A model generated the notes under the pieces. The model was given only the letters and a program-made list of their open reading frames with translations, was not told where the DNA came from and did no database searches. The position numbers were made by a program, and so were the translations under genes. Of a stretch of 25,067 nt of DNA, positions 1-9,909 are shown one piece after another; positions within the stretch are counted from its first letter, which is position 1; each line of letters opens with the position of its first letter. The stretch covers positions 1-25,067 of the forward strand of contig JAPEVF010000668.1 in the NCBI GenBank assembly GCA_029747585.1, in the 5' to 3' direction. The stretch is from Pleurotus djamor. Taxonomy: Eukaryota > Basidiomycota > Agaricomycetes > Agaricales > Pleurotaceae.

Positions 1-83
1 TTTCAACGGTGAATTTGCTTCACGAACTTCCGACTTTACTTATTCCCCTCAACTTGACCTCTTCCTGTCACGATCGAGTCACG

Positions 84-1122
84 ATGTCCGGATACACGCA
101 CAAACTCACACCTCCCTACGGGACTCTAGGCTTTCACCGGCACGTAAAACATGTTTCCCTTACATACCAATGATCACGACTCACTTCAATCATCCTCACA
201 TCTAGCCAAATTTTCAAGCCCATCTGGGGATCCGTTATTGCCGGCGCTTATGCCCAAATCCATCTTGAATGGAGGATCGATGCATATATATACATTGTCG
301 GAGCTCTCCCAAATGATCAATTCGAGGAAAACGGCGGCGCCGTCTTCGTTGCTTTGGTACACGGCGGTTCGGCTAGATTAGGGATCGATGTCGACCACCT
401 TTACGAGTACAGATTCGAGGTGACCCCACGAATTCCGGGACTCGAACCTGTAACACAGTTACCTCCGTCAAGTAGTGGTATCGTCAGTGGTGATCACACA
501 AATTGTGAGGCTTCCTTGTTTTGCTTCTTCTGCGCACTAGCTGATGAGTCAGCTACAAGACCCAATCTCATTCACTCAAGACATGCAAATGTTCCGTCAG
601 GGTGGAACCGAGGCGTTCACCTTCACGGCGCAGTACGAGAGCAGTATTGGCTTAGAAAACGGGGTTCACACTGGGTTGAATCAAGGGAGTGGTGTCCGGT
701 GGAGTACAAGGTTTAACGCGGTATGGTCCTACGATTTCCACATATCTAAGAAACAAAGTGTCATTGCTCACAATCAATGACAGGCTGCACTTGCCCCGTC
801 CAAGTACTTCCCATTTGGCACATTCTCCCTCTTTCGAGCTGACTCTCTCCGGAGCATTCAAGTCGGTCAGTTAGGCTCTATTATGTCTAGATTCTGGGCC
901 TGATCTTCGTGCGGGGTAGAATGCACTTTGTCTGTTCATCGGCACTGGCGTGGACCCAACGCTGAACCTGTGAGTCAAGTGCTTGCATTGCGAATTCCTG
1001 TATTTCTGCTTACCCTCTCTTAACAGGAACAGATAGTTTCGAAATCAGCGACGATAAATATTGATCTTCCTCTAAGCCCTGGAGGTGGGTTTGCTCACAA
1101 AGAGCGGGAGTCTAAATTGTAG
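84..1122 (+). CDS. VHGGSA-family orphan protein, unit A (six exons, about 244 aa)
   Basis: I do not recognise a named family. Proposed exons are 84-143, 219-504, 560-720, 784-865, 920-969 and 1027-1122 (TAG). Every junction is GT..AG and phases agree, giving 245 codons with stop. Conserved points shared with the units at 10884, 11944 and 19400 are PPYGT near the N-terminus, WRIDAYIYIVGALP, FVALVHGGSA, a TQLPPSSSGIV stretch, QMFRQ..TEAFTF.AQYE, FPFGTFSLFRADSL, an ECT exon, and SATINIDLPLS near the end followed by ESKL-stop. No signal peptide or membrane segment is visible; alternating polar and hydrophobic runs suggest a beta-rich soluble protein (inference). The frame stays open upstream to base 3, so the start may lie further 5'. 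Exon 2 could also begin at 206, as in the paralogues, but only 219 restores frame with exon 1. This is the most divergent copy. Confidence 0.7.
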
Positions 1123-1235
1123 TATAAGTCATACCTCTAATGGGGAAGGAGCAAATACTACAACTAGGTTGCTGGCTCTTCGATGTCTCGTTATACTTAG
1201 TGTACTCGGGTATTATGCTCATGATATTCTGACAG

Positions 1236-1874
1236 CAACCGGTTAACACCAGCTCGCCATCCAGAGCGACCTCAACGGTGTCAAAGGGGCCCACAAAAAG
1301 TCCTGCTCAGCGCTCTCCAATAAAGTGGTACGATCGGCACCGCAAATGCGGCGACGGTTCCTTCCACGAAGGCGACCTTGAGCTAATCACTTGGGTTTGT
1401 CCCAACGAAACGACGGGCTGGGGGCGTGTCTACAAAGGAGAAGAGGAAGAGCACATGAAAGAGATGTTCGAGAACGAATTCGGAGGGGATCTACAAAAAT
1501 TATTTGACTATCATCCTCCTGCGTTTAGATGGACGTGTTGTGGAGTCGATGCCTTCGAGAGTGTTGATAGGGGATGTGAGCACCATGGGAGGGGGAGAGA
1601 GCCTTGTCGATGCGACTTGTGTAGGTGAGTTGCCCTTTGGTTCAACCCCGATCGTGCTTTCCATATATCACTTCCTCGCACCGACTCCCACTGACACTCA
1701 ATCATCAAACTGCGTTGTAGGATCGGGCGAAGTCAGCCCATTCATCGAGCCTACATTCATACGTCCGCCCGAATGGGACTCAACCTCTCCAACGGACCAG
1801 ATCCTCGATCTTATGATCCCGACGCTGCAGAGATGGCGCGAATCGGGCGAAGTATATTCGGAGATGACATCTAA
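1236..1874 (+). CDS. Cys/His-cluster orphan protein, 5' end unresolved
   Basis: The frame from 1236 (just after an acceptor-like ctgacag) reads to a clear donor at 1625. Intron 1625-1720 joins it to 1721-1874 (TAA) and restores the frame. The C-terminal half contains FRWTCCGVDA, then GCEHHGRG, then PCRCDLCR, six Cys and two His in about 30 residues. This suggests a metal-binding cluster. The exon after the intron gives GLNLSNGPDPRSYDP, an ending I associate with a family of uncharacterised basidiomycete proteins. Upstream of the cluster lies an acidic stretch rich in Glu around KGEEEEHMKEMFENEF. No in-frame ATG lies between 1236 and 1455, so at least one 5' exon is missing from this model. 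An ATG at 1139 with a weak donor at about 1185 would be in phase but is not convincing. Function is unknown. The gene lies between VHGGSA unit A and the broken AT-hook gene. Confidence 0.6.
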
Positions 1875-2427
1875 GTACCGCAAGGGTATCGTTGTATATA
1901 GGTTGCATACACACACGCTTGCGTAGGGTTACGGTAGGCATGCGAAGTCATGCTTGAGCTGAAGTCTGGGTCTACAACGAAATGACCCATACTGCAGCGG
2001 CCATCATTAGCTCCGAGAGGTTATGGTAGTAGGCAGAGAGGAAGAGCGTAAGCCCTCGAGGATGGGTACCCGCCAGTCCAGAAAGTGGCACCGCGGGTTG
2101 GACTTTGGGGAAGGGAAGTCTGATGGATCATCGATGTCATCCGTCACTGGAGGCTTCAAGCGGGCGCTCCGAGGACAGCGCTTAAGCGCCCAAGCACAAG
2201 GGAAACGTTGAATCTGACGGAGTCCAGCCCGAAAGACAAGCGGGTAGCAAGCTCAGTGACTTGAGCTTGATAGTTCACAAGTCGACCAAGGCCCCATACC
2301 GCCAGTATACAGCCCCCAAACACGAGAGACCAGTCTGCGTGGGCAATGAGATATTGAGAGCTCCAGGTGTCAACCCAGGTCGACGAACGACGAGGCTAGG
2401 GGATGAAAGACGTCGAGAAGGCATGAT
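1875..2427. other. Intergenic, part of a duplicated flank
   Basis: No supported gene. Two short plus-strand frames (2023-2211, 2261-2446) show no family features. Parts of 1990-2210 resemble 21520-21610: both carry a ctgcagcg..tagctcc run and a gggcg.tccgaggac run, in the same position 3' of an AT-hook gene. This stretch is therefore most likely shared flank from a segmental duplication. Confidence 0.4.
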
Positions 2428-3532
2428 TCATCTTCTTCGACGATAGCCATTGCGACCATCGTATTCATCATCGTCGTCGTCTTCATCGTCGTCTTCGTCT
2501 TCCTCATCGTCTTCATCTTCATCGTCGTCTTCATCGTCTTCTTCATCGTCCTCGTCTTCATCGTCCTCATCTTCGTCCTCGTCTTCGTCTTCATCGTCAT
2601 CGTCATCGTCCTCATCATCTTCGTCATCTAATCTTCCATAATAGCCGTCTTCGTCATCCAACCACCCATCAACCTCCCCCCCTTCTCCACATCCTCAACC
2701 TTCCGCCGGAAGTAATGCCAAGTCTTCATCTCCCTGTCATAGACGTGCGGAGCCATGAAGATCCCTTCGGCGTCAGCACTAATTATCCTTCTTTGTGATT
2801 CTTCACAATTTCTGACCGTTCTAAGATATGCCTCCCATTTTGCTTTGGCGCGTTCGTTTTGTTTTGGGGTGAGGGTGTTGCGTTTCGGGGTGAGGGTTGG
2901 TTTTGGTTTGGGAGCTGCCTTCGGGTTGGGGTTTGGAGGAGCGTATGGGGCGGTTCGACAATATTGTTTGGTTTTTGCTGTCGTCGGCTCTCCTTTCCCA
3001 TCGCCAGGAATTTCATTCGATGGGCCCTCCGTAGCTACGATATTCTTCGTCGCCCTTGGCTTTTCCAGCGTCTCAATTGCTTTCACAGCTTTCCTCTGAA
3101 ATTTCATCTCGGCATCAACCATAGCTGCGATCCTTTCTCTTTCAGTCCTTTCATCAGCATTCTTGCCCTCCCCCCTTGCTTTGACCGTTCCCGAGGGTTG
3201 AGCGTCGTCCGGTGCATGCGAGCCTGCCTTCCTCGGTGTTCGGGTAACTGTCTTCTTCAGAACGCTAGCAGAGGTATCAAGCGAAGATCCAACGTCACTG
3301 GCAATACGGGCAGCTGCTCTGGCGGTGTTGCTTTCGGCCGTCCTCTTCGTTTTCTGGCTGGTGGAACCGAGGCATCGCTAGCAGGCTCTGGAGTCGATTG
3401 TGCACTTGTGTCGGGGGCATCACGTGAGGATGACGGGGACCCGTGACGGTGTGGCTGAGGGGTAGAGGTAGAGGAACTTGAAGAAGAAGAAGAGTACGAT
3501 GAGGGCGATGGGGTCTCGAACCCGGGAGTCAA
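2428..3532 (-). pseudogene. Broken AT-hook / acidic-tail protein gene, copy 1
   Basis: This is the decayed paralogue of the gene at 21686-22798. Read on the minus strand it holds a Ser-rich start, the AT-hook ARKRRGRPKATP, a Lys/Pro-rich middle (PKAAPKPKPT), a LTPKQNERAKAKWEAYLRT helix, the block EKGGRLMG, and a long Asp/Glu tail ending YRRRR. These lie in three different frames. The first break is near 3300-3330, where copy 1 is about 5 bases longer than copy 2. The second is a one-base loss near 2665, directly after GRLMG, where copy 2 continues in frame into WSDDED. The position matching an in-frame ATG of copy 2 (MKLSWL) is TTG here. It is therefore unlikely to make a full protein, unless the assembly has errors at both sites. 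Confidence 0.7.
2450..2641. repeat. GAT/GAC-type trinucleotide repeat coding for an acidic tail
   Basis: About 190 bases of nearly unbroken (TCATCG/TCTTCG)-like triplets on the plus strand. On the minus strand this is the Asp/Glu run of the AT-hook pseudogene. On the plus strand it forms a meaningless poly-Ser frame. Such tracts expand and contract by slippage, which may explain the different tail lengths of the two copies. Confidence 0.85.
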
Positions 3533-3789
3533 ACTGTCAAAGGTAACCGCGTCAACGTCACGCGTGGTGGAGAATGACGTATATGCGTCGTCACCGATGC
3601 GTGCACAGTACGCCCATGATGTCCACGGACGTGTCGAAGACTTAGATAAGTCGAACCTGGCCTGGCATTGTTCGATATCAGCAATGCAGTGACTCTGAGG
3701 AATCTCTGTAGACTCACAGGCGGCTCAAATGACGCGGTATTGGTACCTTAGCAGCTCGTTTGAGGCCAAGACATCCACGCACATGTGTC

Positions 3790-4188
3790 GCCATCGTTCG
3801 GAATCTATGTGTTGCATGGACGGACTGGACGACGATGGTTGGAAGGTTTGAGGGTGGCAGTGTTTCGAGACAATGTTGATTCCGCTAAGCGCTTTCAGCG
3901 CCTATGCCACGTTTTGGTGTTTCCCTCTCCGCGGCCTCTCTGGAAGTTTACCATCAACCAAGACGTACCGTATCGACCCACTCTCTCATTTACCTCTTTC
4001 ACTGAGCTCATAAGGCCTGAGAAAGGAATATCCAGGAAAATAGACGCGGGGTTCAAGTCTGTGTCTGCCAAGTGTCTGCCAGATTGGCGAAAGTTTTTTG
4101 CGGGGCCATTTACTTGTATTCTCACTCTGCGACCGAAGATGACGGTGTCTAGAACCAAGAAGTCGCTTCTCATTTTCCTTCAAGAAGC
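3790..4188. other. Decayed segment repeated at about 10200-10420
   Basis: Short matching runs occur in the same order here and at 10215-10400: gttgcat.gacg, then ctg.acgacgat, then a ctccgcggcct run, then gtatcgaccca against gtgtcgaccca. A 135-codon plus-strand frame (3785-4192) crosses the segment but has no family features and is not conserved in the second copy. I read this as duplicated, probably non-coding DNA. The 3533-3789 stretch before it is the 5' side of the broken AT-hook gene; a GTGAGT at 3717 (minus strand) matches the likely 5' intron donor of copy 2. Confidence 0.35.
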
Positions 4189-4430
4189 ATGATCGTTCTC
4201 GTCGTGGGTAGTCGCATCGCAGGACTCTCCTGGGAACCCTATGGGTAGCCCCTGAAGACAGGAGGTGTGGTTGAGCTTCAACGTTTGGGCGTTGACATTG
4301 AGCGGTTTAACGAAGAGGCCACGGCGAAGTCCAGATAAAAAGGGTCCTTTACTGGGAAGGAAATATGATGAGTTTTATGAGGTGCTCATGGATGCAGCGC
4401 ACATTCGTCTCTTCCAGGAATAGTTGACAC
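4189..4430 (+). pseudogene. Relic of the 5' end of an FAD monooxygenase
   Basis: ATG at 4189 opens MIVLVVGSRIAGLSW, which aligns codon for codon with MKVLIVGGGIAGLSA at 8448. The short CT-rich leader before the ATG is also similar in the two places. The dinucleotide-binding loop is damaged: the third glycine is Arg (GSRIAG), and a TAG follows five codons after GLSW. Further on, short frames such as VVELQRLGVDIERF and DEFYEVLMDAAHIRLF look like decayed flavoprotein segments but are separated by stops and frame changes. It is a non-functional fragment of a second copy of the gene at 8448-9909. The exact 3' limit is uncertain. Confidence 0.55.
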
Positions 4431-4739
4431 AAAACAGGTACGAGGCACGCTTACTAGCCATCAGTTCAAGCTGTGAAGCATGAGAGGAATGAGCGCCAAA
4501 GCTTGAGGGCTTTACCTTACTGGCTGAGCACTAGTCCCAGCTGACGTTATAGCGAAAGTTGGAGATCCGGACATCTGTTGGGGATGGGTAGAATGTTTTG
4601 GAAAAGATGTTCTATCACTGCTAAATCCTCGGGCCAGCCAATTGAAAGTGCCTAGTTTCAATTCCATTGGCAATACATGTAAGTTCATGGTTGTGGGGTT
4701 TCTCTGTACGCGCTCGCATCCGTGTCTAGTACGATGCAA
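4431..4739. other. Intergenic, nothing recognised
   Basis: A 75-codon minus-strand frame (4512-4739) directly abuts the stop of the next gene but has no conserved features. I see no RNA gene or repeat here. Confidence 0.3.
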
Positions 4740-6063
4740 TCATCTGTTGTCGTTGATATTGATGTGATCCTGGTGCTGAATCCTGAGTTTAGCGACCGAT
4801 AAACCCAGTAAGACAAAGGGTAACAGACCTCTCGCCGACGGGTAGTATCCTCCAATAAACGGCCTCTCGTACCGAGTTCCAGGCGCCGCTATTGACGGCG
4901 GGGGTAAGCTCGAAGTCAACTTTTTGCGATTATGGAATGGAAGACTACCGCAATTATGGTATGCACTGCTGTTGTTTTGTACGCCAGTGACATTGTTCAC
5001 GACACCACTGCCGTGATTAGCGAAGCTGATGGTTGGGGTGCTACTGTAGAGCGGACGTTGAGATAGATTCCTCTCTATTCGCTCGACTGTCGCCCTAACA
5101 CCGACCGTTGAGGAGAGCTGTAAAATGATCACAAGGAAGGTGTCAGCCAAAGCGTCTGATATGGCGGCAGAATGCTCACGTGGAAATGTTCTTTAGCAGT
5201 CTCCAACATTGCTTGATATCGCGAAATTTTACTAAGATCATTGTTGGATCCGAAAAAGCGCTTTAAATATCCACGGCCGACATGTCGACAGACGAGGTCG
5301 TGTATTGATTCGATCGTACTAGTAGATGGTATGCCGACAAATCCGCGTCAAAAACGGAGTGATCAAGGAAGACGAAGACCGAACCTGAGGAGTTGGTTGA
5401 TGTCCGAGTGGAAACTGTGCGATATGTCCGCACCAGACGTCGCAGTTTGCTGACGTACCGTCTCCAATACAGTCCTAATTATATCCCCAGCGGTGTAAGC
5501 GAGAGTGACAAACGCCTTTTTATTCTGCTTGACTTGCTATGATGCGCATGGAGCTTTTGTGAGACGACGAAACGTCAAGAAAATGGGGGCTTCTCACCGA
5601 CACTTTCTCCATGACGGTTATAACAAGTTGAGCTGCGACGGCTACGGGTGGAAATGGAACGCCTTCAGAGGCTGATAGCAGGAGCTTCAGAGACGCGATA
5701 ATGACATCCGGGATGTTCTTTGAGCTAGATCGGAGCCTGGAACCAACGGTTGTAGTCGGACTGCGAGAGGCGTGTTCACTGTGATGCATTGTGGGTCCAG
5801 ATGGCGGGATGAGCGGGATTTGTAGGCGCGACGTACAACAGTTTATAAGGATCTTGAGGATAAGGGGAATCTCCCGGCGATGGTGGCGGGGACCAATCGA
5901 GTTCATGGACAAGGTAGTTGGGACCCAGCGAGATCAAGTCACCTTTGGCTTTGGGAGCCATCGACGGAGGAATGGTTGTCGATCGGTCGTTAGGGAAGAA
6001 TCGTACAGAACGAAGGGGTACCTGGGGAGAGAGTGCGAACGGAGCTCTTGTTGTTGTAGTCAT
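4740..6063 (-). CDS. MLKL/NLR-N-terminal-like four-helix protein with Gly/Asn motif (five exons, 358 aa)
   Basis: Minus-strand exons: 6063-5837, 5778-5598, 5536-5385, 5318-5180 and 5117-4740 (TGA). The introns are 58, 61, 66 and 62 bases, all GT..AG and in phase. Residues 1-76 are Pro/Ser-rich. Residues 85-235 form an amphipathic helical bundle: IIASLKLLLSASEGVPFPPV, then VKQNKKAFVTLAYTAGDIIR, then LLSTIESIHDLVCRH, then GYLKRFF and the helix YQAMLETAKEHFHL. This order matches the MLKL-N-terminal-like / NLR-associated domain that is widespread in Agaricomycetes, where it often precedes a NACHT or is found alone. Around 263-284 comes a Gly/Asn motif, GSGVVNNVTGVQNN. Residues 329-344 are strongly hydrophobic. 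No NACHT, kinase or WD repeats follow. By analogy it may be a cell-death or allorecognition component (inference). A TATA-like tgatatag lies about 40 bases upstream of the ATG. The 3' end could carry another intron. Confidence 0.75.
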
Positions 6064-7500
6064 CTTGTACTTTGCTCGGCGTCTACTTACTCTATATCAA
6101 TGGGTCATCTCAGGCATACCCTAAATCCGATTTAAGTAGGCAGTCTTCTACGCAGAAACCCGCTGTGGTGCTATTTTTATAAATATTATGCCCATGGAAG
6201 GAGGTAGGGCTAAGGTCAGTCGGACGGAAGGAGTACAGACTGGTATTGACCCATACCACTTTCGTGAATATGTTCCATGATGAGGCGAACTCTCCGAGAT
6301 TGCGAGGAGATTAAGATCTCGAGAAGTTTGAATCTTGAGTTCAAAGGCCACATGTTTACTGGGAGGCTTGAGCTTGAGCTGCCATGCAGGTCCCGGAGAG
6401 TCGCAGGAAATGACAGCGGCCACTAAGATGCTGAGAGCTTTCCCATCGATGCCGATATATTTACTGGCGTTAACAAGCTACACGCATCTTGTGCGAGGTC
6501 AGTTGATGAACGTATGATAGTGCGGTATTAGTAGGGCTGAGAAAGAGGGTGAGTCCAAGACGATACATAATCTTGAAGGCGTTCTTGCCTTCGACGCCTT
6601 CAACCCGTTTTGATGCATTGCTGCAGCCCACAGCCATGATGAGGTGAGCAGTTCTTGGGCTGCACGAAGAGCTTTTCAAACGGAACCCCCCCAGAAAGGA
6701 CAGGAAGTCTTCGAGCGATCGATTTTGTCCTATTGGAAGGATTGGGGCCCGAAACAGCCCTTTCATCTTGACATAATAGCCAGCCTACTTGGCAGTTGGC
6801 ACTTGTTGCCATGAGGTTTGGCTGGGTCTTTGCGAGAATGAATTGTGATGGAACCCGTGCTAGATACGAGCCTCTTCAATATCAGTCTAGGGAGATGAGA
6901 AAGAAGAGAGATGGCCTCGGAACAGTGAGCGCCAAAAGGTGACGTCGCATCGTGCTTTCAAGCGCCAGCTTTGAGTACTTTGACCTAATCTCACCTTATC
7001 CGACACCCGTGGATGCAACGATGCGCTAACGTCTGACCATCGATGCCTCTCTAGGTCTTTTTGAGTCTAAAGTACGTGCTATCAGCGAGGAATTGAATAC
7101 GTAAATTTGCCTCAAGTTTGCGTACCTCAGACTCGCCTCAAGTATCTTGTTGACATCCTCTTTGGTGCTTTCCCAAAGCAAATCTCCTTATTCTCTCGAC
7201 AGACTCGACTTCTGCTCATGCCAATACGTCAACGTCGAACTTGAAACCTGGTCGACTTGCTACCGCGATCGGCTTCGCATTGTCCTTTTTCTGATTCACT
7301 CAATTCAATGCACCTACACGAGGCAGGGACACACGAGGGATGCATCCACGAAGCGATGTGTGGGCGTAGCTCACGTACCTTTCTTTTGTACTCTACGACG
7401 TCGCTTTGACTTGTCGTCGCCCGTCAATGGATACCCCTAGCGACCTTTTGTTCCGAAAGGGGAACTAGCTAGTCCCGGTCGGTTCGCTACTTGTTCGCTA
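6064..7500. other. Long intergenic stretch between divergent genes
   Basis: No gene is supported. Minus-strand frames at 6148-6423 (92 codons) and 6470-6766 (98 codons), and a plus-strand frame at 7147-7440, have no recognisable motifs or convincing splice partners. The stretch holds the promoters of the minus-strand MLKL-like gene and the plus-strand Gly/Asn gene. Confidence 0.4.
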
Positions 7501-7529
7501 CTGTCCTCTCTGAGATGTACAAAGATCGA

Positions 7530-7537
7530 TATATAAA
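7530..7537 (+). promoter_or_regulatory. TATA box of the small Gly/Asn gene
   Basis: TATATAAA about 160 bases before the ATG at 7696. The spacing suits a fungal promoter with a 5' leader of roughly 120 bases. The leader is CT- and AC-rich. Confidence 0.5.
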
Positions 7538-7695
7538 CTGCCCAAGCTAGTCTACCTTGACCTCATCAGCTTCAACTTCTAACGACAAACGACCTTCATT
7601 TCTTCGGGCACAGGCGGCTCGTCAGTATTTCTTCCTCGCTCAACTTCACAAGTTCACCGTTCACCACATCTACACTAAAAACCGACTTAATTTCA

Positions 7696-8134
7696 ATGGA
7701 AAACTCAGCCAAGATGCACCCCGCCGCTGCTGGCCTCCCAATTCACGCATTCTCTGGCGATTACTACGCTGGAAATCAACTTGGTGGAAACATCGGTGGC
7801 CATAATAATCACAACTCCATCGTCAACCAAGGCGACGGTGAGTCCGAAGCTCTCTCAGCCAATGCGTTCTATCCCTTACGTTTTTCACCGAATTTAGAAA
7901 ATTTGAGAACGACCATTGAAGGAATCGACGCTCGATTGAAGTCAGGGACGATGAATGACTGCCAAGTATACGAAGCACTCGGGAAACTCGCTCGCGCGTT
8001 AAAGGAATGCAAAGAGCTCCTCGAACTGGGTGAAAAAGCCAAGTCGTCTCTTCGGGAAAAGGGTAAGACTCTCTACTACACAACTGATCTTGAAATAAAG
8101 CTGATCGCGTCTGCCAGTCGGATTTCCAGCGTAA
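7696..8134 (+). CDS. Small Gly/Asn-motif helical protein (three exons, 107 aa)
   Basis: Exons 7696-7837, 7898-8062 and 8118-8134 (TAA). Introns of 60 and 55 bases have GTGAGT and GTAAGA donors and are in phase. Residues 19-46 are Gly/Asn/His-rich (AGNQLGGNIGGHNNHNSIVN), a low-complexity motif resembling the Gly/Asn segment of the MLKL-like protein at 4740-6063. The rest is a charged helical region (TTIEGIDARLKSG, then VYEALGKLARALKECKELLE) that may form a coiled coil. There is no signal peptide or membrane segment. The family is not recognised. The gene is divergent from the MLKL-like gene and upstream of the FAD monooxygenase, on the same strand. The last exon is only 17 bases, so the 3' end is the least certain part. 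Confidence 0.6.
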
Positions 8135-8447
8135 TTAATGGTTTAGGAGCGTATATAGGAGGCTCATCACGTGTACATATAAGATTCTGAATTTCCGTCA
8201 CTTTTCTTTTTCATTCTCATCAACCAACTATGACGGTATCTGGGACCGGACGCGCCGCTTCCCCCATATCACTCATGTACCCCCGCTTAAACTACCCCCA
8301 CCAGGCCTAGACGCCAACTGCTGTGCTCGAGACGCTTAAGCTGGGGCTGATATAATTATCACGAGAAGCTCATCGCGACGCTTAAGTTGTTGGACGGGGA
8401 GCGCCGAATCATGCTTCGTTACGGCAAACCTCTTTTCCTTGCGCCTC
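8135..8447 (+). promoter_or_regulatory. Upstream region of the FAD monooxygenase
   Basis: 313 bases without a gene. A TATA-like TATAATTA near 8351 lies about 97 bases before the ATG at 8448, followed by a CT-rich leader (cctcttttccttgcgcctc). The tgacggtatctgggacc run near 8231 resembles tgacggtgtctagaacc at 4140, so parts of this upstream region are shared with the FAD relic. Confidence 0.4.
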
Positions 8448-9909
8448 ATGAAGGTCCTAATCGTGGGTGGTGGCATTGCAGGCCTCTCCGCGTATCATGC
8501 CCTCCGAAAACACCTACCCGACGCTCAAATCTCTGTGTACGAGTCGCATGAATCTCCATCGTCGACTCAGTCAATCTTAGGCGGCGGACTCGGACTAGCG
8601 CCAAACGGTCTACGTGCGTTGAAGTCAGTGCATTCTGACGCTCTGTCGTATATCCAATCGCATGGGTACGCAGTGGGGATCATGTCATTCCGGAATTCGA
8701 AAGGCGCCCTTTTGGGACGATTTTGGAACGGGAGGAAGGAGCGGTATGGATTCGACCAGGTGCTGTGTCCGAGAGCTGTTGTTCATGAAGGATTGCTCCT
8801 CGGCGTCGAGGAGGGAGTTGTCAGTTGGGGGACGAAGGTCGCATCCGTGAAGGAATTACCTGGAGACGCTGGAGTCGAGGTATCGTTCTCTGACGGCGCC
8901 ATTGAAGCTGTCGACCTTGTCATTTGCGCTGATGGCGTACGGAGTGCGTGCCGGACATCTCTGTTCGGCGAAGACTACCAAGCTGTATATGAGTACGTGC
9001 CCCGTTTGTCTTAGAATTTCTTCTAAATGATCTGACTCCTCCATTTTACAGAGGTTTTACTGGTATCGGAGGCTTCGTTCCCTTTGAACGCCTTCCCCAG
9101 ACCCTTCAAGCAGGTCTACAGCATGATCCTTTGAACATGACGTTTGGAGCTCAAGGGTTCTTTGGCTTTGGTTTAGCCGATAGCCAGAATCCTCCGAAGA
9201 AAGTCATGTGGTGGTCGACATACGAGACCTCTGAACCTCCGACACGTTCCTCGCGTCTATCTGGCATCGTCCAACAGCTACTAGCTAGACACGGTGCATG
9301 GACGTCTGAATTCGATTCCCCCAGGGCACCCGTCTTCCAAACGCTCATCAATCTGGGTAGCGAGCCCACCTCTGGGGTGTCTGGGCTGGATGCTGTCGTT
9401 TCGGACACGAACCTTCTGGTTCTTCCTCGCTACATTTGTCCTACATTACCCTCTTGGTCTAGCGAATCCGGTCGTATCATCCTCGTTGGCGATGCTGCAC
9501 ATGCCTTGCCTTCAGACTCTGGACAAGGCGTTTCGTGCGCTGTCGAAGATGCTCTGTGTATCAGCGCCCTTCTCAACCACTTTTCGGCCGACCAACGCTT
9601 CGAGGTCGGTGAATCCGTCAAGCGAGCTGCAAAAGCATACGAGGACATCCGGATGAAGAGGATAGCTATAATCCTCGCGGCGGCGAAGCGGAGAGGAGAT
9701 AACAAGAAGATGAAGACTTGGTGGCAAGAATGGCTTAGGGATTGGATGCTTTGGTTACTCTGTACGTACTCTATATGGGATCCCTTCGCTTTCTATCCCT
9801 ATTGTTTACTCAACCCTTTGGTACAGGTCGTCTTCCAGAGTCTATCAACGACCGCATCATGGCTTATGACATTGAGGCGGACGTTCATTCGTATATTGAG
9901 TCGCTATGA
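8448..9909 (+). CDS. FAD-dependent aromatic-type monooxygenase (three exons, 445 aa)
   Basis: Exons 8448-8992, 9052-9761 and 9827-9909 (TGA). Introns of 59 and 65 bases, both with GTACGT donors, are in phase. The ATG at 8448 places the Rossmann motif at the N-terminus: VLIVGGGIAGLSA with G7-x-G9-x-x-G12, and E32 at the end of the second strand for the FAD ribose. The DG motif is ICADGVRSACR (D162, G163). The second FAD motif is LVGDAAHALPSDSGQG (G328, D329). This set and order is that of the PF01494 / salicylate-hydroxylase-like group A flavin monooxygenases, which hydroxylate or epoxidise small substrates using NAD(P)H and O2; 445 residues is usual. The tail (WLLCRLPESINDRIMAYDIE) is a typical C-terminus. 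The substrate cannot be told. No biosynthetic cluster partners are nearby, and a decayed 5' copy lies at 4189. Confidence 0.9.

Noticed and set aside
2450..2641. Poly-Ser frame on the plus strand, and a Met/Thr/Lys-rich frame on the minus strand
   Set aside because: Both are shadows of the triplet repeat that codes for the acidic tail.
3785..4192. A 135-codon plus-strand frame
   Set aside because: No motifs, and the related copy at 10200 does not keep the frame.
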